Assembly: GCA_963921195.1 (NCBI GenBank)
Contig: OY992537.1
Location: forward strand, 179,444,065 to 179,508,064
Length of the DNA stretch: 64,000 nt
Reading direction: 5' to 3'
From: Pegoplata infirma
Taxonomy: Eukaryota > Arthropoda > Insecta > Diptera > Anthomyiidae
Shown piece by piece: positions 43,969-54,420 of this stretch. The notes under the pieces were generated by a model that was given only the letters and a program-made list of their open reading frames with translations, had not been told where the DNA came from and did no database searches. The translations under genes were made by a program, and so were the position numbers. The first letter of the stretch is position 1, and the number at the start of each line of letters is the position of its first letter.

Positions 43969-44141
43969 GGGTCGAACCAGAATCAAATGCGTAGCGCAAG
44001 ACGTAAAAAAAAACAAAAAAAAACACATCAAATTTGAAATTTTTACGTCCGTTTGATTTAGGTAACTCACATTTAAATATTAGAAACGAAAATTATTGGG
44101 CGTTACGCTTTACGCGACGTAATTTGATTCAGGTTGGACGC
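43969..44141. mobile_element. 173-bp MITE with TAA duplication
   Basis: GGGTCGAACCAGAATCAAAT at the left and ATTTGATTCAGGTTGGACGC at the right, flanked by TAA (43966-43968, 44142-44144). Removing it and one TAA restores the minisatellite unit exactly. A 3-bp TWA duplication and G-rich TIR ends fit PIF/Harbinger. A copy sits at the same place in unit 2. Confidence 0.85.
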
Positions 44142-44363
44142 TAAAAAGTACCTTTTATAAAAAGTAACTTTTATAAAAAGTAACTTTTATAAAAAGTACC
44201 TTTTATAAAAAGTACCTTTTATAAAAAGTACCTTTTATAAAAAGTAACTTTTATAAAAAGTACCTTTTATAAAAAGTACCTTTTATAAAAAGTACCTTTT
44301 ATAAAAAGTACCTTTTATAAAAAGTACCTATTATAAAAAGTACCTTTTATAAAAAGTACCTTT
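44142..44363. repeat. 16-bp minisatellite, continuation (~14 units)
   Basis: Same unit as 42364-43966, right of the MITE. Ends GTACCTTTAGTATAGTAGTA where unique sequence resumes. Confidence 0.9.
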
Positions 44364-44998
44364 AGTATAGTAGTAGGATCGGATGAGTTTATTGCCATTT
44401 TAGTGGGTTTGAAATAAATGAATAAAAAAAGAATAGGTATAAATAAAACAAAATGTTTTGCTTTTAAAATCATTACATTGGTGGAGGGTATTTAAAGATT
44501 CGGCACAGCCGAATATAGCTTTCTTACTTGTTTTTTGTAAATTTGTTTTATTTAATCAGCTTCTACCGATCCAATGGTGCGTGCGAGAGGGGTCATTAGT
44601 GAGACCGACCCCCATTTATTTTTACCCTACAATATTTTTTTAAAACATACCTACGCCCTATCTCCACTCCCTAGGTAGGCTCATGATCCCCGATAGATTT
44701 TAAGACATTCTAGCGATGTCCGTCTGTCTGTCTATGGAAATGGTGATCACGGCGAAAATATTACACGGAGATGACTGAAACTTAACACATTTATTGGAAG
44801 TTTTCCCGAAAAGTTTGGTATTGCATTTGAGCGATATCGGTTCAGCGGTTCAAGAGTTATGAACGAAAATGTAAGGACACCTCAAAAATTTTAGTACATT
44901 CAACATAACCTAAAAATACAAAATGCATTAATTCGGCTGCGGATTCGCGGATTTTTTTTACCAAATTTTTTTTTCGCGGACATTTTTTTTTCAAAAAA
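44364..44998 (+). mobile_element. DINE-1-like fragments, family C 3' end plus family B block
   Basis: GGTGGAGGGTATTTAAAG, hairpin ATTCGGCACAGCCGAAT and ATAGCTTTCTTACTTGTT (about 44478-44533) form a good DINE-1-style 3' end. Then a CCAATGGTGCGTGCGAGAGG block (see 1236-1382), then GATGTCCGTCTGTCTGTCTA and TTGAGCGATATCGGTTCAGC up to a truncated ATTCGCGGATTTTTTTTACC. Joined abruptly to a LINE tail at 44999. Confidence 0.75.
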
Positions 44999-45496
44999 TG
45001 CGATGTGCTATCAACTGGGCAATCGACAACAAACGGATCGTATCCCTGGGTATAAGTTCACGTATCTCAGCAGAACATACATTCCGACGATGCTCCAATG
45101 AGTCAATAGAGTTGGATACCCTATTGTCTTTGCATCAACGCCCTCCTTTGGACACGGTCTAAGAGCTCCAGAATAGACTTTGAATATTATGGGAGTAATA
45201 TTCCATTTTTGTCGTATATAGGTGGTATAAATAGTAAGGAGATCGGAAAAGTTTAAGTACTTCTTACACCGGTTAAAAATACCGTCACACTTGAATGCTT
45301 CTATCGACACTTGAAAAACGTGCTTGTTTCAACGGATATCACGCTGTTGGCTCCACAGTCCTGTTATTCAATATACAACATTGGGTATTGCGTGCATTGA
45401 ACTCGACCCTATTCGCAAGACCCGAATCATAAATTAATAACCTCAACAAGGCTTGGTCTACGATCAAAGGAAAATGAATGACAAATGATGCTGGCA
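44999..45496 (-). pseudogene. CR1-like LINE 3' part (unit 1)
   Basis: The minus strand reads FNRCKKYLNFSDLLTIYTTY then IRQKWNITPIIFKVYSGA, close to the CR1-type block FRCRKYFTP..LLTIYTTYIRPKMEY.SHIW.GA, and near the left edge LYPGIRSVCC..LPS, a frameshifted DP.VVDCPVD. The duplicate in unit 2 and the copy at 57990-58985 carry the same segments. Truncated at both ends, with stops and frameshifts; not functional. Confidence 0.75.
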
Positions 45497-45500
45497 ATGC

Positions 45501-46254
45501 TTGCCAATGTTGATTCTAAGGGGGTAAAAAGGGTAAAAAACTGTACGTTTGGTACTTTTTAAATCTCGTGATAAAACGATCATAAAGACTTCAAATTTGG
45601 ACTGTATGTTCACCTCCCGGAATACAGATCCATTAAGGCTGGATTTTTGCCAGTGTTGATTCTAAGGGGGTAAAAAGGAAAAAAAAACTGTACTTTTGGT
45701 GCTTTTTATATCTCCTGAAATAATGGTCATAGAAACTTGAAATTTGGACAGTATGTTCACATCCTGGAATATAGATCCAGTACGGCTTGATTATTGCCAA
45801 TGTTGATTCTAAGGAGGTAAAAAGGGTAAAAATCTGTACTTTTGGTACCTTTTATATTTCCTTAAAAAATTGTCACATAGACTTGAAATTTGGACTGTAT
45901 GCTCACCTCCCGGAATATAGATCCCATAAGGCTGGGTTTTTGCCAATGATGATTCTAATAGGGAAAAAGGGTAAAAATATGTACTTTTGTTACATTTTAT
46001 ATTTCCTTAAATAATGGTACTAGAAAATTTAAATTTGCAATGTCGGTTCACCTCCCGGAAAAAAGATTCACTAAGGCGTGGGTTTTGCCAATGTTAATTC
46101 TACGGGGGTAAAATGGGTAAAAAAGTTCTTTTGGTACTTTTTTTTTTATTTACTTATATAATGGTTATTAAAACTTGAAATTTAGAATGTAGGATCCTTT
46201 AGTGAAATAAAACATTCTGGAACAAGTACGTACCGAAAATTCTGTACCATTTTC
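45501..46254 (+). repeat. 145-bp tandem repeat, unit 2 copy
   Basis: Repeats 41610-42363 almost base for base, including the 75-codon frame with a single His-to-Tyr difference. No independent function suggested. Confidence 0.85.
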
Positions 46255-47479
46255 AAAAAGTACCTTTTATAAAAAGTACCTTTTATAAATAGTACCTTTT
46301 ATAAAAAGTACCTTTTATAAAAAGTACCTTTTATAAAAAGTACCTTTTATAAAAAGTACCTTTTATAAAAAGTACCTTTTATAAAAAGTACCTTTTATAA
46401 AAAGTACCTTTTATAAAAAGTACCTTTTATAAAAAGTACCTTTTATAAAAAGTACCTTTTATAAAAAGTACATTTTATAAAAAGTACCTTTTATAAAAAG
46501 TACCTTTTATAAAAAGTACCTTTTATAAAAAGTACCTTTTATAAAAAGTACCTTTTATAAAAAGTACCTTTTATAAAAAGTACCTTTTATAAAAAGTACC
46601 TTTTATAAAAAGTACCTTTTATAAAAAGTACCTTTTATAAAAAGTACCTTTTATAAAAAGTACCTTTTATAAAAAGTACCTTTTATAAAAAGTACCTTTT
46701 ATAAAAAGTACCTTTTATAAAAAGTACCTTTTATAAAAAGTACCTTTTATAAAAAGTACCTTTTATAAAAAGTACCTTTTATAAAAAGTACCTTTTATAA
46801 AAAGTACCTTTTATTAAAAGTACCTTTTATAAAAAGTACCTTTCATAAAAAGTACCTTTTATAAAAAGTACCTTTTATAAAAAGTACCTTTTATAAAAAT
46901 TACCTTTTATAAAAAGTACCTTTTATAAAAAGTACCTTTTATAAAAAGTACCTTTTATAAAAAGTACCTTTTATAAAAGGTACCTTTTATAAATAGTACC
47001 TTTTATAAAAAGTACCTTTTATAAAAAGTACCTTTTATCAAAAGTACCTTTTATAAAAAGTAAATTTTATAAAAAGTACTTCTTATAAAAAGTACCTTTT
47101 ATAAAAAGTACCTTTTATAAAAAGTACCTTTTATAAAATGTACCTTTTATAAAAAGTACCTTTTAAAAAGTACCTTTTATAAAAAGTACATTTTATAAAA
47201 AGTACCTTTTATAAAAAGTACCTTTTATAAAAAGTACCTTTTATAAAAAGTACCTTTTATAAAAAGTACCTTTTATAAAAAGTACCTTTTATAAAAAGTA
47301 CCATTTATAAAAAGTACTTTTTATAAAAAGTACCTTTTATAAAAAGTACCTTTTATAAAAAGTACCTTTTATAAAAAGTACCTTTTATAAAAAGTACCTT
47401 TTATAAAAAGTACCTTTATAAAAAGTACCTTTTATAAAAAGTATCTTTTATAAAAAGTACCTTTTATAAAAAGTACCTT
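46255..47479. repeat. 16-bp minisatellite, ~76 units
   Basis: Same unit and many of the same variant units as 42364-43486, in the same order, showing homology unit by unit. Interrupted at 47480 by the CCC-end element. Confidence 0.95.
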
Positions 47480-48377
47480 CCCGAGTAAAAAAATTGATAT
47501 GACACAATATATAATTTAATATGGGTTCGTGTCTATTTTGATATAATCTTATACGAAAAATGGTTTCATAAGATTTGATCGAATAATATCTAATAATATC
47601 AGTTTATATAACTTTATATCGACTTTGATACGAGTTTTGGTCTAATCCAATGATATAAAATTATATCCAATTATATTAAAATTTATACAATTTTATAAAT
47701 CGGATGTTTTTTTTTAGTTTTTAATAAAAAGTTGAAAAATTAAAATAATAAAAATAAGTTGTTCTTGAAAAAAACTTAGAAAAATTTCAAAAAATGGAGT
47801 CATGTTAAATTTTATATAAAACACTTAGAAAATATCTTCAAAAAAATTTGTCTTTGGAAAAACTTAAAAAAATTTACAAAAATGGAGTCATATAAAATTT
47901 TATATAAAACACTTAGAAAATATTAGCGATAAAAAAAATGTTCCTTGAAAAAAAAACTTAGATTTAAAAGATGGAGTCATATAAAATTTTATATAAAAAA
48001 CTTAGAAAATATTCGTAATAAAAAAGTGGTGCTTGGAAAAATCTTAAAAAAATAAAAAAATATGAAGTCATATGAAATTTTATATAAAACACGATGCAAA
48101 TATTTGCGACAAAAATATGTTCTTCGAATAAACTTAGAAAAATTAAAAAATAATGGAGGCATATAAAATTGTATATAAAACACTAAGAAATTTGGAATGA
48201 TGCATGGGACCAGATGTTACAACATATAGTTATGTATGGCGATATCTAAAAAATATCCCACATCAAAATTTATTATATAAATTTATCTTGCAATACATAG
48301 TGTCACACATGATCATATATGAAATAATATGACTATATAAAAGTATATAAGATCATATTAAATTATTTTTACTCGGG
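47480..48377. mobile_element. CCC-end element, CCCGAGTAAAA family, 898 bp
   Basis: CCCGAGTAAAAAAATTGATA at the left and ATTATTTTTACTCGGG at the right, TT on both sides. Unit 1 (near 43480) preserves the uninterrupted sequence ACCTTTTATTAAAAG, so ends and 2-bp duplication are directly visible. The interior has about five tandem units of about 90 bp (GGAGTCATATAAAATTTTAT, ATAAAACACTTAGAAAATAT) from about 47770 to 48190. No transposase frame. The left end of another member starts at 63914. Confidence 0.9.
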
Positions 48378-48926
48378 TTTTATTAAAAGTATCTTTATAA
48401 AAAGTACCTTTTATAAAAAGTACCTTTTATAAAAAGTACCTCTTATAAAAAGTACCTTTTATAAAAAGTAACTTTTATAAAACGTACCTTTTATAAAAAG
48501 TACTTTTTATAAAAAGTACCTTTTATAAAAAGTACCTTTTTTAAAAAGTACCTTTTATAAAAAGTACCTTTTATAAAAAGTACCTTTTATAAAAAGTACC
48601 TTTTATACTTTTTATAAAAAGTACCTTTTATAAAAAGTACCTTTTATAAAAAGTACCTTTTATAAAAAGTACCTTTTATAAAAAGTACCTTTTATAAAAA
48701 GTACCTTTTATAAAAATTACATTTTATAAAAAGTACCTTTTATAAAAAGTACCTTTTATAAAAAGTACCTTTTATAAAAAGTACCTTTTATAAAAGGTAC
48801 TTTTTATAAAAGGTACTTTTTATAAAGGTAGAAGTACCTTTTATAAAAATTACCTTTTATAAAAAGTACCTTTTATAAAAAGTATCTTTTATAAAAAGTA
48901 CCTTTTATAAAAAGTACCTTTTATAA
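48378..48926. repeat. 16-bp minisatellite, ~34 units
   Basis: Continuation of the array right of the CCC-end element, ending at the TAA target of the MITE. Variants match those of 43487-43966. Confidence 0.95.
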
Positions 48927-49094
48927 GGGTCGAACCAGAATCAAATGCGTAGCGCAAGACGTAAAAAAAAACAAACACATCAAATTTGAAATTTTTACGT
49001 CCGTTTGATTTAGGTAACTCACATTTAAATATTAGAAACGAAAAATTATTGGGCGTTACGCTTTACGCGACGTAATTTGATTCAGGTTGGACGC
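48927..49094. mobile_element. 168-bp MITE with TAA duplication (unit 2)
   Basis: Counterpart of 43969-44141, shorter by a few bases in an A run. TAA on both sides. It predates the segmental duplication because both units carry it at the same point. Confidence 0.85.
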
Positions 49095-49284
49095 TAAAAA
49101 GTACCTTTTATAAAAAGTACCTTTTATAAAAAGTACCTTTTATAAAAAGTACCTTTTATAAAAAGTACCTTTTATAAAAAGTACCTTTTATAAAAAGTAC
49201 CTTTTATAAAAAGTACCTTTTATAAAAAGTACCTTTTATAAAAAGTACCTATTATAAAAAGTACCTTTTATAAAAAGTACCTTT
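49095..49284. repeat. 16-bp minisatellite, ~12 units
   Basis: Counterpart of 44142-44363 with two fewer units. Confidence 0.9.
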
Positions 49285-49917
49285 AGTATAGTAGTAGGAT
49301 CGGATGAGTTTATTGCCATTTTAGTGGGTTTGAAATAAATTAATAAAAAAAGAATAGGTATAAATAAAACAAAATGTTTTGCTTTTAAAATCATTACATT
49401 GGTGGAGGGTATTTAAAGATTCGGCACAGCCGAATATAGCTTTCTTACTTGTTTTTTGTAAATTTGTTTTATTTAATCAGCTTCTACCGATCCAATGGTG
49501 CGTGCGAGAGGGGTCATTAGTGAGACCGACCCCCATTTATTTTTACCCTACAATATTTTTTTAAAACATACCTACGCCCTATCTCCACTCCCTAGGTAGG
49601 CTCATGATCCCCGATAGATTTTAAGACATTCTAGCGATGTCCGTCTGTCTGTCTATGGAAATGGTGATCACGGCGAAAATATTACACGGAGATGACTGAA
49701 ACTTAACACATTTATTGGAAGTTTTCCCGAAAAGTTTGGTATTGCATTTGAGCGATATCGGTTCAGCGGTTCAAGAGTTATGAACGAAAATGTAAGGACA
49801 CCTCAAAAATTTTAGTACATTCAACATAACCTAAAAATACAAAATGCAATAATTCGGCTGCGGATTCGCGGATTTTTTTTACCAAATTTTTTTTTCGCGG
49901 ACATTTTTTTTTCAAAA
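49285..49917 (+). mobile_element. DINE-1-like fragments (unit 2)
   Basis: Counterpart of 44364-44998, nearly identical, including hairpin ATTCGGCACAGCCGAAT and the ACTTGTT end. Confidence 0.75.
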
Positions 49918-51690
49918 AATGCGATGTGCTATCAACTGGGCAATCGACAACAAACGGATCGTATCCCTGGGTATAAGTTCACGTATCTCAGCAGAACATA
50001 CATTCCGACGATGCTCCAATGAGTCAATAGAGTTGGATACCCTATTGTCTTTGCATCAACGCCCTCCTTTGGACACGGTCTAAGAGCTCCAGAATTAGAG
50101 TTTTTCTTTTCCCGGACTTTTTCATTTCCCGGGAAAGCGGGATTCATTTGTAAATTTCCCGGGATCCCGGGAATTCCCGCAAAAACTAAAAACTCAAATT
50201 TTTTGTCAAAAAAATAGACAAAAACCTTATGAGTGGGATTGCACTATTTATAATGTTTATAAACACCATAAAAATCTTTTTTAGTACCTTTAAAACAAAA
50301 AAAAAAAAATAGTTGTGAGAAAAAATATCAATTTTGTTATTTCGCATTGCTTTACAATTTACAATTGGTTCTCAATGCTTTGCCTCTAAAAACAGTGAAA
50401 CTGATTCAGAGGAATTTCTTAATTATGTCTCTGAAACTGAATCCAACTGTTTCAGAGAACTGAAATTATATGAAAATTTACCCAAAAAATTATTAAAAGA
50501 ATTGAAAAAAAAAATTAAAAAATCTGGTTTCTAAAAAACCCGTTAATTTTAGAGTAATTTCTTGTACAGATTTTATATCAATTTATCGTTTAAAAAGAAT
50601 CATGTCCATAGACATAAACATTTTCGATAGAAACAAATAATCATGCTGCAAATTTTTCTAATACAGGTCCCAGAAAGAAAATTTCTCAGCTTTTCAAAAA
50701 AGTATCTGGTTCTGATAATTATATCCTATCGAATATTTAGATATTGTGAGACTTTTTTTCATTTCTTTAGTCTCAGATTTTATGACATTTTTTAGTTAGA
50801 AGGTTTCTCTTGGAATACTTCTGCGTACGTTTCTGCCATCAATTATCAAGAATTTTAATAAAATCTCAAAAAAATTGCATACAAAAAGAAGTCGAAAAAT
50901 CAACAATTTCAAAGAAACGAAAATTCCCGGGAATTCCCGCTCTATTTCCCGGGATTTCGGGATCGAAAATTTACGGGAATTCCCGGGAAATACCGTCACA
51001 CTTGAATGCTTCTATCGACACTTGAAAAACGTGCTTGTTTCAACGGATATCACGCTGTTGGCTCCACAGTCCTGTTATTCAATATACAACATTGGGTATT
51101 GCGTGCATTGAACTCGACCCTATTCGCAAGACCCGAATCATAAATTAATAACCTCAACAAGGCTTGGCCTACGATCAAAGGAAAATGAATGACAAATGAT
51201 GCTGGCATCTGCAAAACAGTAGATAGGATTTGAAGTTTGACGTAGAAGGTCGTTATAAAAAATAAGAAGAAGGGTAGGAGAAGAACAGATCTTTGCGGTA
51301 CCCCTGATTAAAGCTTAAACTCGTTTCATGAAAATCCATCTATAACACGTATAGAACGATCTTTAAGGAAGTTTGAAATGAATCGAGAGAAGTCATTACC
51401 GATTCAAAAGGCATTAAGCTTAGATTTGAGTGTTCCATGTCACACACAATAAAATGCCCTGGATATATCCAGTGCAACTACTTTACTTTCTCCAAAAACA
51501 TGGATCGAACGACTCCAACGTTCCGAAAGGAACGCCACCAGGTCTTCTGTAGAATGAGTTCTGGAAAAAAAGTAAATTAGCCTCTAGATACCTTACAAAA
51601 TGGCGATGCAGAAACCAAAATAACTCGATTTCTAAAGTTGGAAACGAATATGTCTTATGGTTTGGTTCGTAAATTGGCAACATCAGTTAG
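49918..51690 (-). pseudogene. CR1-like LINE pseudogene, split by hAT-like insert
   Basis: Read on the minus strand from 51690. A frameshifted palm region (RSMFLEKVK then LHWIYPGHF, matching the RSIHVFGES.VVALDISKAF type). Near 51210 FADASIICHSFSFDRRPSL, which corresponds to the FADD catalytic box followed by the ..CHSYSFDRRPSL block, with one Asp changed. Then the insert 50096-50990, then the C-terminal block as in 44999-45496. Many stops; dead. Family knowledge: FADD RT, EN-type LINE of the CR1/Jockey group. Confidence 0.75.
50096..50990. mobile_element. hAT-like element, right end deleted
   Basis: Left end TAGAGTTTTTCTTTTCCCGG with inner TTTCCCGGGATCCCGGGAAT; right side ATTCCCGGGAATTCCCGCTC and CGGGAATTCCCGGGAAATA. 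The TAGAGTTTTTC terminus is missing on the right together with about 107 bp of host that is still present in unit 1 (45175-45281). The new join shares AAATACC-like bases. The 66-codon frame at 50334-50534 has no clear transposase motif. hAT is the best guess from end style. Confidence 0.6.
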
Positions 51691-52429
51691 GGTGAAAAAC
51701 TGTTCTTCCTCGAAGAACTAAAACAAACCCTGAAAGACTCTATTGTTTTTACAGATTTTTTGGCTACTTTTCCGTATTGCTTAAACTTTTTTTAACCCAG
51801 CCTATTATGTATAAGCATATTAGAAATATTTATGAGCGTCATTTATTCAATAGATATACAAACGTAATTAAATTGGCAAATATTGACACTTTTCCCCAGA
51901 TGGATTTTATATTTAATGACGCTATAAATATTAACATTAATGAGGGTCTTTATGTAAGTGTGTCTGTAAATGTTTGAAAGGATAATTTATGAAATTTTTG
52001 TGTTTTAATTGATAAAAATCAATTTACCTTTAGTTACAGTTGGCTATAAATCAAATTATAAAAAAGGAAGGTATCCTAAGTGGGTAGACTTTGTATTTGA
52101 TGCAATTTTTAAATTTTTTGTAGAAAACAAGTTTGAGGTGGCGGTCTCTCGCTCGCGATAACTGTTAATAAATTTAAGTATTTGTTATAAATTTTGCTCA
52201 TAAAAATAGGAGATGCGTCGAAATAAGGTTTTTTTTAAAACCCCCAAGTCCAAGTGCAGATTTTTTTTTTTTTTTAAAGAAGCAAGAACATTGAACTTCT
52301 TTTGGCATAAAAATGTTTCCTTGGTTACGAAAAAGTACAAAAACATCTGTAAAAATAGGGTTTTCCAGATGCTGATTTAGTTGTTCGAGGGGAAACTTAT
52401 CTGATTTCGTAAAAAATCTATTGATGTTT
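51691..52429. other. no gene recognised
   Basis: A 66-codon frame at 51777-51977 (start MLKLFLTQPIMYKHIRNIYE) has balanced composition but no domain I know; it may be a LINE or virus-like relic or chance. The rest is AT-rich. Confidence 0.35.
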
Positions 52430-52640
52430 TTCGAATTTCAATTGAGTTATTCGAATTTCTATTGGAATTTTAAGTTACAAATGATATTTTTGAATCACAA
52501 TTGATCTTTTACGAATTACAATTGATAATTTTCGAATTTTATTTGATCTTTTACGAATTATAATTAATCATTTTTGAACTTCAATTGATTCTTTACGAAA
52601 TTAAACAGATCTTTTACGAATTTCAATTGAAATTTTTCAC
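52430..52640. repeat. ~20-bp tandem repeat, CAATTGATCTTTTACGAATT
   Basis: About ten degenerate half-units of TTTTACGAATT and CAATTGAT, the reverse complement of the 32163-32300 repeat. Another short stretch occurs at 57128-57185, just beyond the Jockey LINE, so the LINE pseudogene may have inserted into or recombined with this repeat. Confidence 0.75.
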
Positions 52641-53782
52641 GAATATGTCTTATGATCTTCAGCAAATAAGGTTCGTAAAAGGATAACAACTAACCTAACC
52701 TCTGAAAAGTGTCATTTTTTACCATGATTTTTATATTTTTTTGAACATGTTTTTAGATCATGTAATTTTTTCGGCCCGCCCCCTTTAGTGGGCTTGGATG
52801 CAAAGAATTAATTTAAATAATTATAAAATTGTTACGCGCAAAAAACACTTGCACTTATTAGCTAAGTTTTGGTGTAAACTACAACTCACCAAGTGCTTTG
52901 ATCACATACCGATCACCGTTAAGATCGCAAAAAGTCCTGACTTCATATCTTCTGAAGAACGGACTTTTGTGAACTCAAAAATCGTATTGGGTCAGATTTG
53001 AGGAGATGGAGGAACTACAATTCGGGCAATTGACTTCTCGCTCGACAATTTCAGAGGAAGAGAAGAACATCCGAAAGATCTGGATTGTGGCGAAAAACTG
53101 CTACATTCCGGCTGGACGCATCGCTAAGATACGCCGAACTTCCCGCCCGAAGCACATCGTCTAGCAGATAGACGATTTGCCATCCGAATGGGAAAATGCA
53201 GCGGATTTACATTTAATGCAAATGAGCACTGATATTAATGCTCTAGTATCTGCTCACTGCAAAGATCTGTGGTTATGGCTACTAGAAGAGTCGGATAAAG
53301 GTTCTAAACGTCTCAAGAAGAGAGTGGCAAGTCACTTTCACTTGGTCACTTTCGAGAGTGGCAAGCCGCTGGAAACCCAAAGTTGCTGTGGTGTCTTTAA
53401 CCGACAGTTTGTAAAGCATCCGGCCATACCAAATAGGGACCACCGAGGCATCTGAAGAAAGATTAGATCTTTACCTCTGAAAGATGATGTAGAGATCACT
53501 ACAGAAAATGTCTCCGAAGCTAATGTGGGGAAAAAGTGTTGGCATACATGGTAAAAACATTTAGCCTGTGTATCAACTCTTTGGAAATTCCAGATATGTG
53601 GAAGCTTGGAAAGATTGTTCCCGTTCCCAAATCTGGAAAATCCATTATCTAAGGATGCTTTCACAGACTTATAACCCTATTGTCCCCAGTGGTTAAGGTC
53701 CTGGAAGCTGTCCTTCTCCCATCGCTTAGCGAAATTCTCCGCATAACAGACCTCCAACATGTCTTTAGTTCTAGGCACAGCA

Positions 53783-54420
53783 TAACGACTGCGCTATGCG
53801 AAATGACAGAGGTCTTAACAGTAAGCGCCCACATGAAAGAACCATGTCTAACGCTCTCGATCTGTCTAAGGCGTTAGACACGGTCTGACTCACGAACCTT
53901 TTGCAAGACCTTTATGAATCTTCGCTTCCAAACGCCGACAAAAATTGGTTAGCAAACTACATGGCATAACGACTGCACTGCGCGAAATTGCGATAGCCAG
54001 AGGTATTAGCAGTAAGCGCCCATATGAGAGAAACATATTGTCTAACGCTCTCGATCTGTCTAAAGGTGTGTTTATATCATCCCACCGAGTCTTTGGATTT
54101 TAAGAAAGTAAAATATTACCAAAGTCTTAATACTGCCAAAAAATCATAAACAAAATCAAAATACATTTTTAAAAACAGCTGTTTGTGTGCAAATCTAATA
54201 ACACACAGCCATTTTTTGAAATATTTCATAAAATCAAAAGTCTTATTGGACTGTCAACAAAATCATATTACACACGATTTTTTGACAGGTCTTAATACTC
54301 AGTGGTATAATATAAACACAGCTTAAGGCGTTAGACACGGTCTAAGGCGTTAGACACGGTCCAAGGCGTTAGACACGGTCGAACACACAAACCTTTTGCA
54401 ACCCCTTTGTGAATCTTCGC
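53783..54420 (+). repeat. internal duplication in the Jockey LINE
   Basis: The segment CATAACGACTGCGCTATGCG...AATTGGTTAGCAAACTAC (about 185 bp) is repeated directly from about 53966. In the second copy AAGGCGTTAGACACGGTC occurs three times in tandem (54325-54381) after the MITE. The duplication postdates loss of function because it breaks the RT palm. Confidence 0.8.
54064..54323. mobile_element. 260-bp MITE with TAA duplication
   Basis: AGGTGTGTTTATATCATCCC at the left, complementary with few mismatches to the right end TATAATATAAACACAGCT. TAA at 54061-54063 and 54324-54326 restores the DLSK codons CTGTCTAAGGCG when the element is removed. 3-bp TAA suggests PIF/Harbinger. The interior is AT-rich and non-coding. 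Confidence 0.85.

Larger units (their letters stand above)
41610..45496. repeat. segmental duplication, unit 1
   Basis: From TTGCCAATGTTGATTCTAAG to AAATGATGCTGGCA. Contains the 145-bp repeats, minisatellite, a TAA-flanked MITE, more minisatellite, DINE-1-like fragments and a LINE tail, in the same order as unit 2 (45501-51206). Nearly identical by eye, so recent, or an assembly artefact. Unit 1 lacks the CCC-end and hAT-like insertions of unit 2. Confidence 0.85.
45501..51206. repeat. segmental duplication, unit 2
   Basis: Same order as unit 1. Differences: fewer minisatellite units, an 898-bp CCC-end element (47480-48377) and a hAT-like element with loss of about 107 bp of host (50096-50990). 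The junction between units reads GATGCTGGCAATGCTTGCCAATG, joining the LINE sequence of unit 1 to the 145-bp repeat of unit 2 with little homology. Confidence 0.85.

Noticed and set aside
50334..50534. Transposase exon in the hAT-like element
   Set aside because: The 66-codon frame has acidic and Lys-rich stretches but no BED finger or hATC dimerisation motif.
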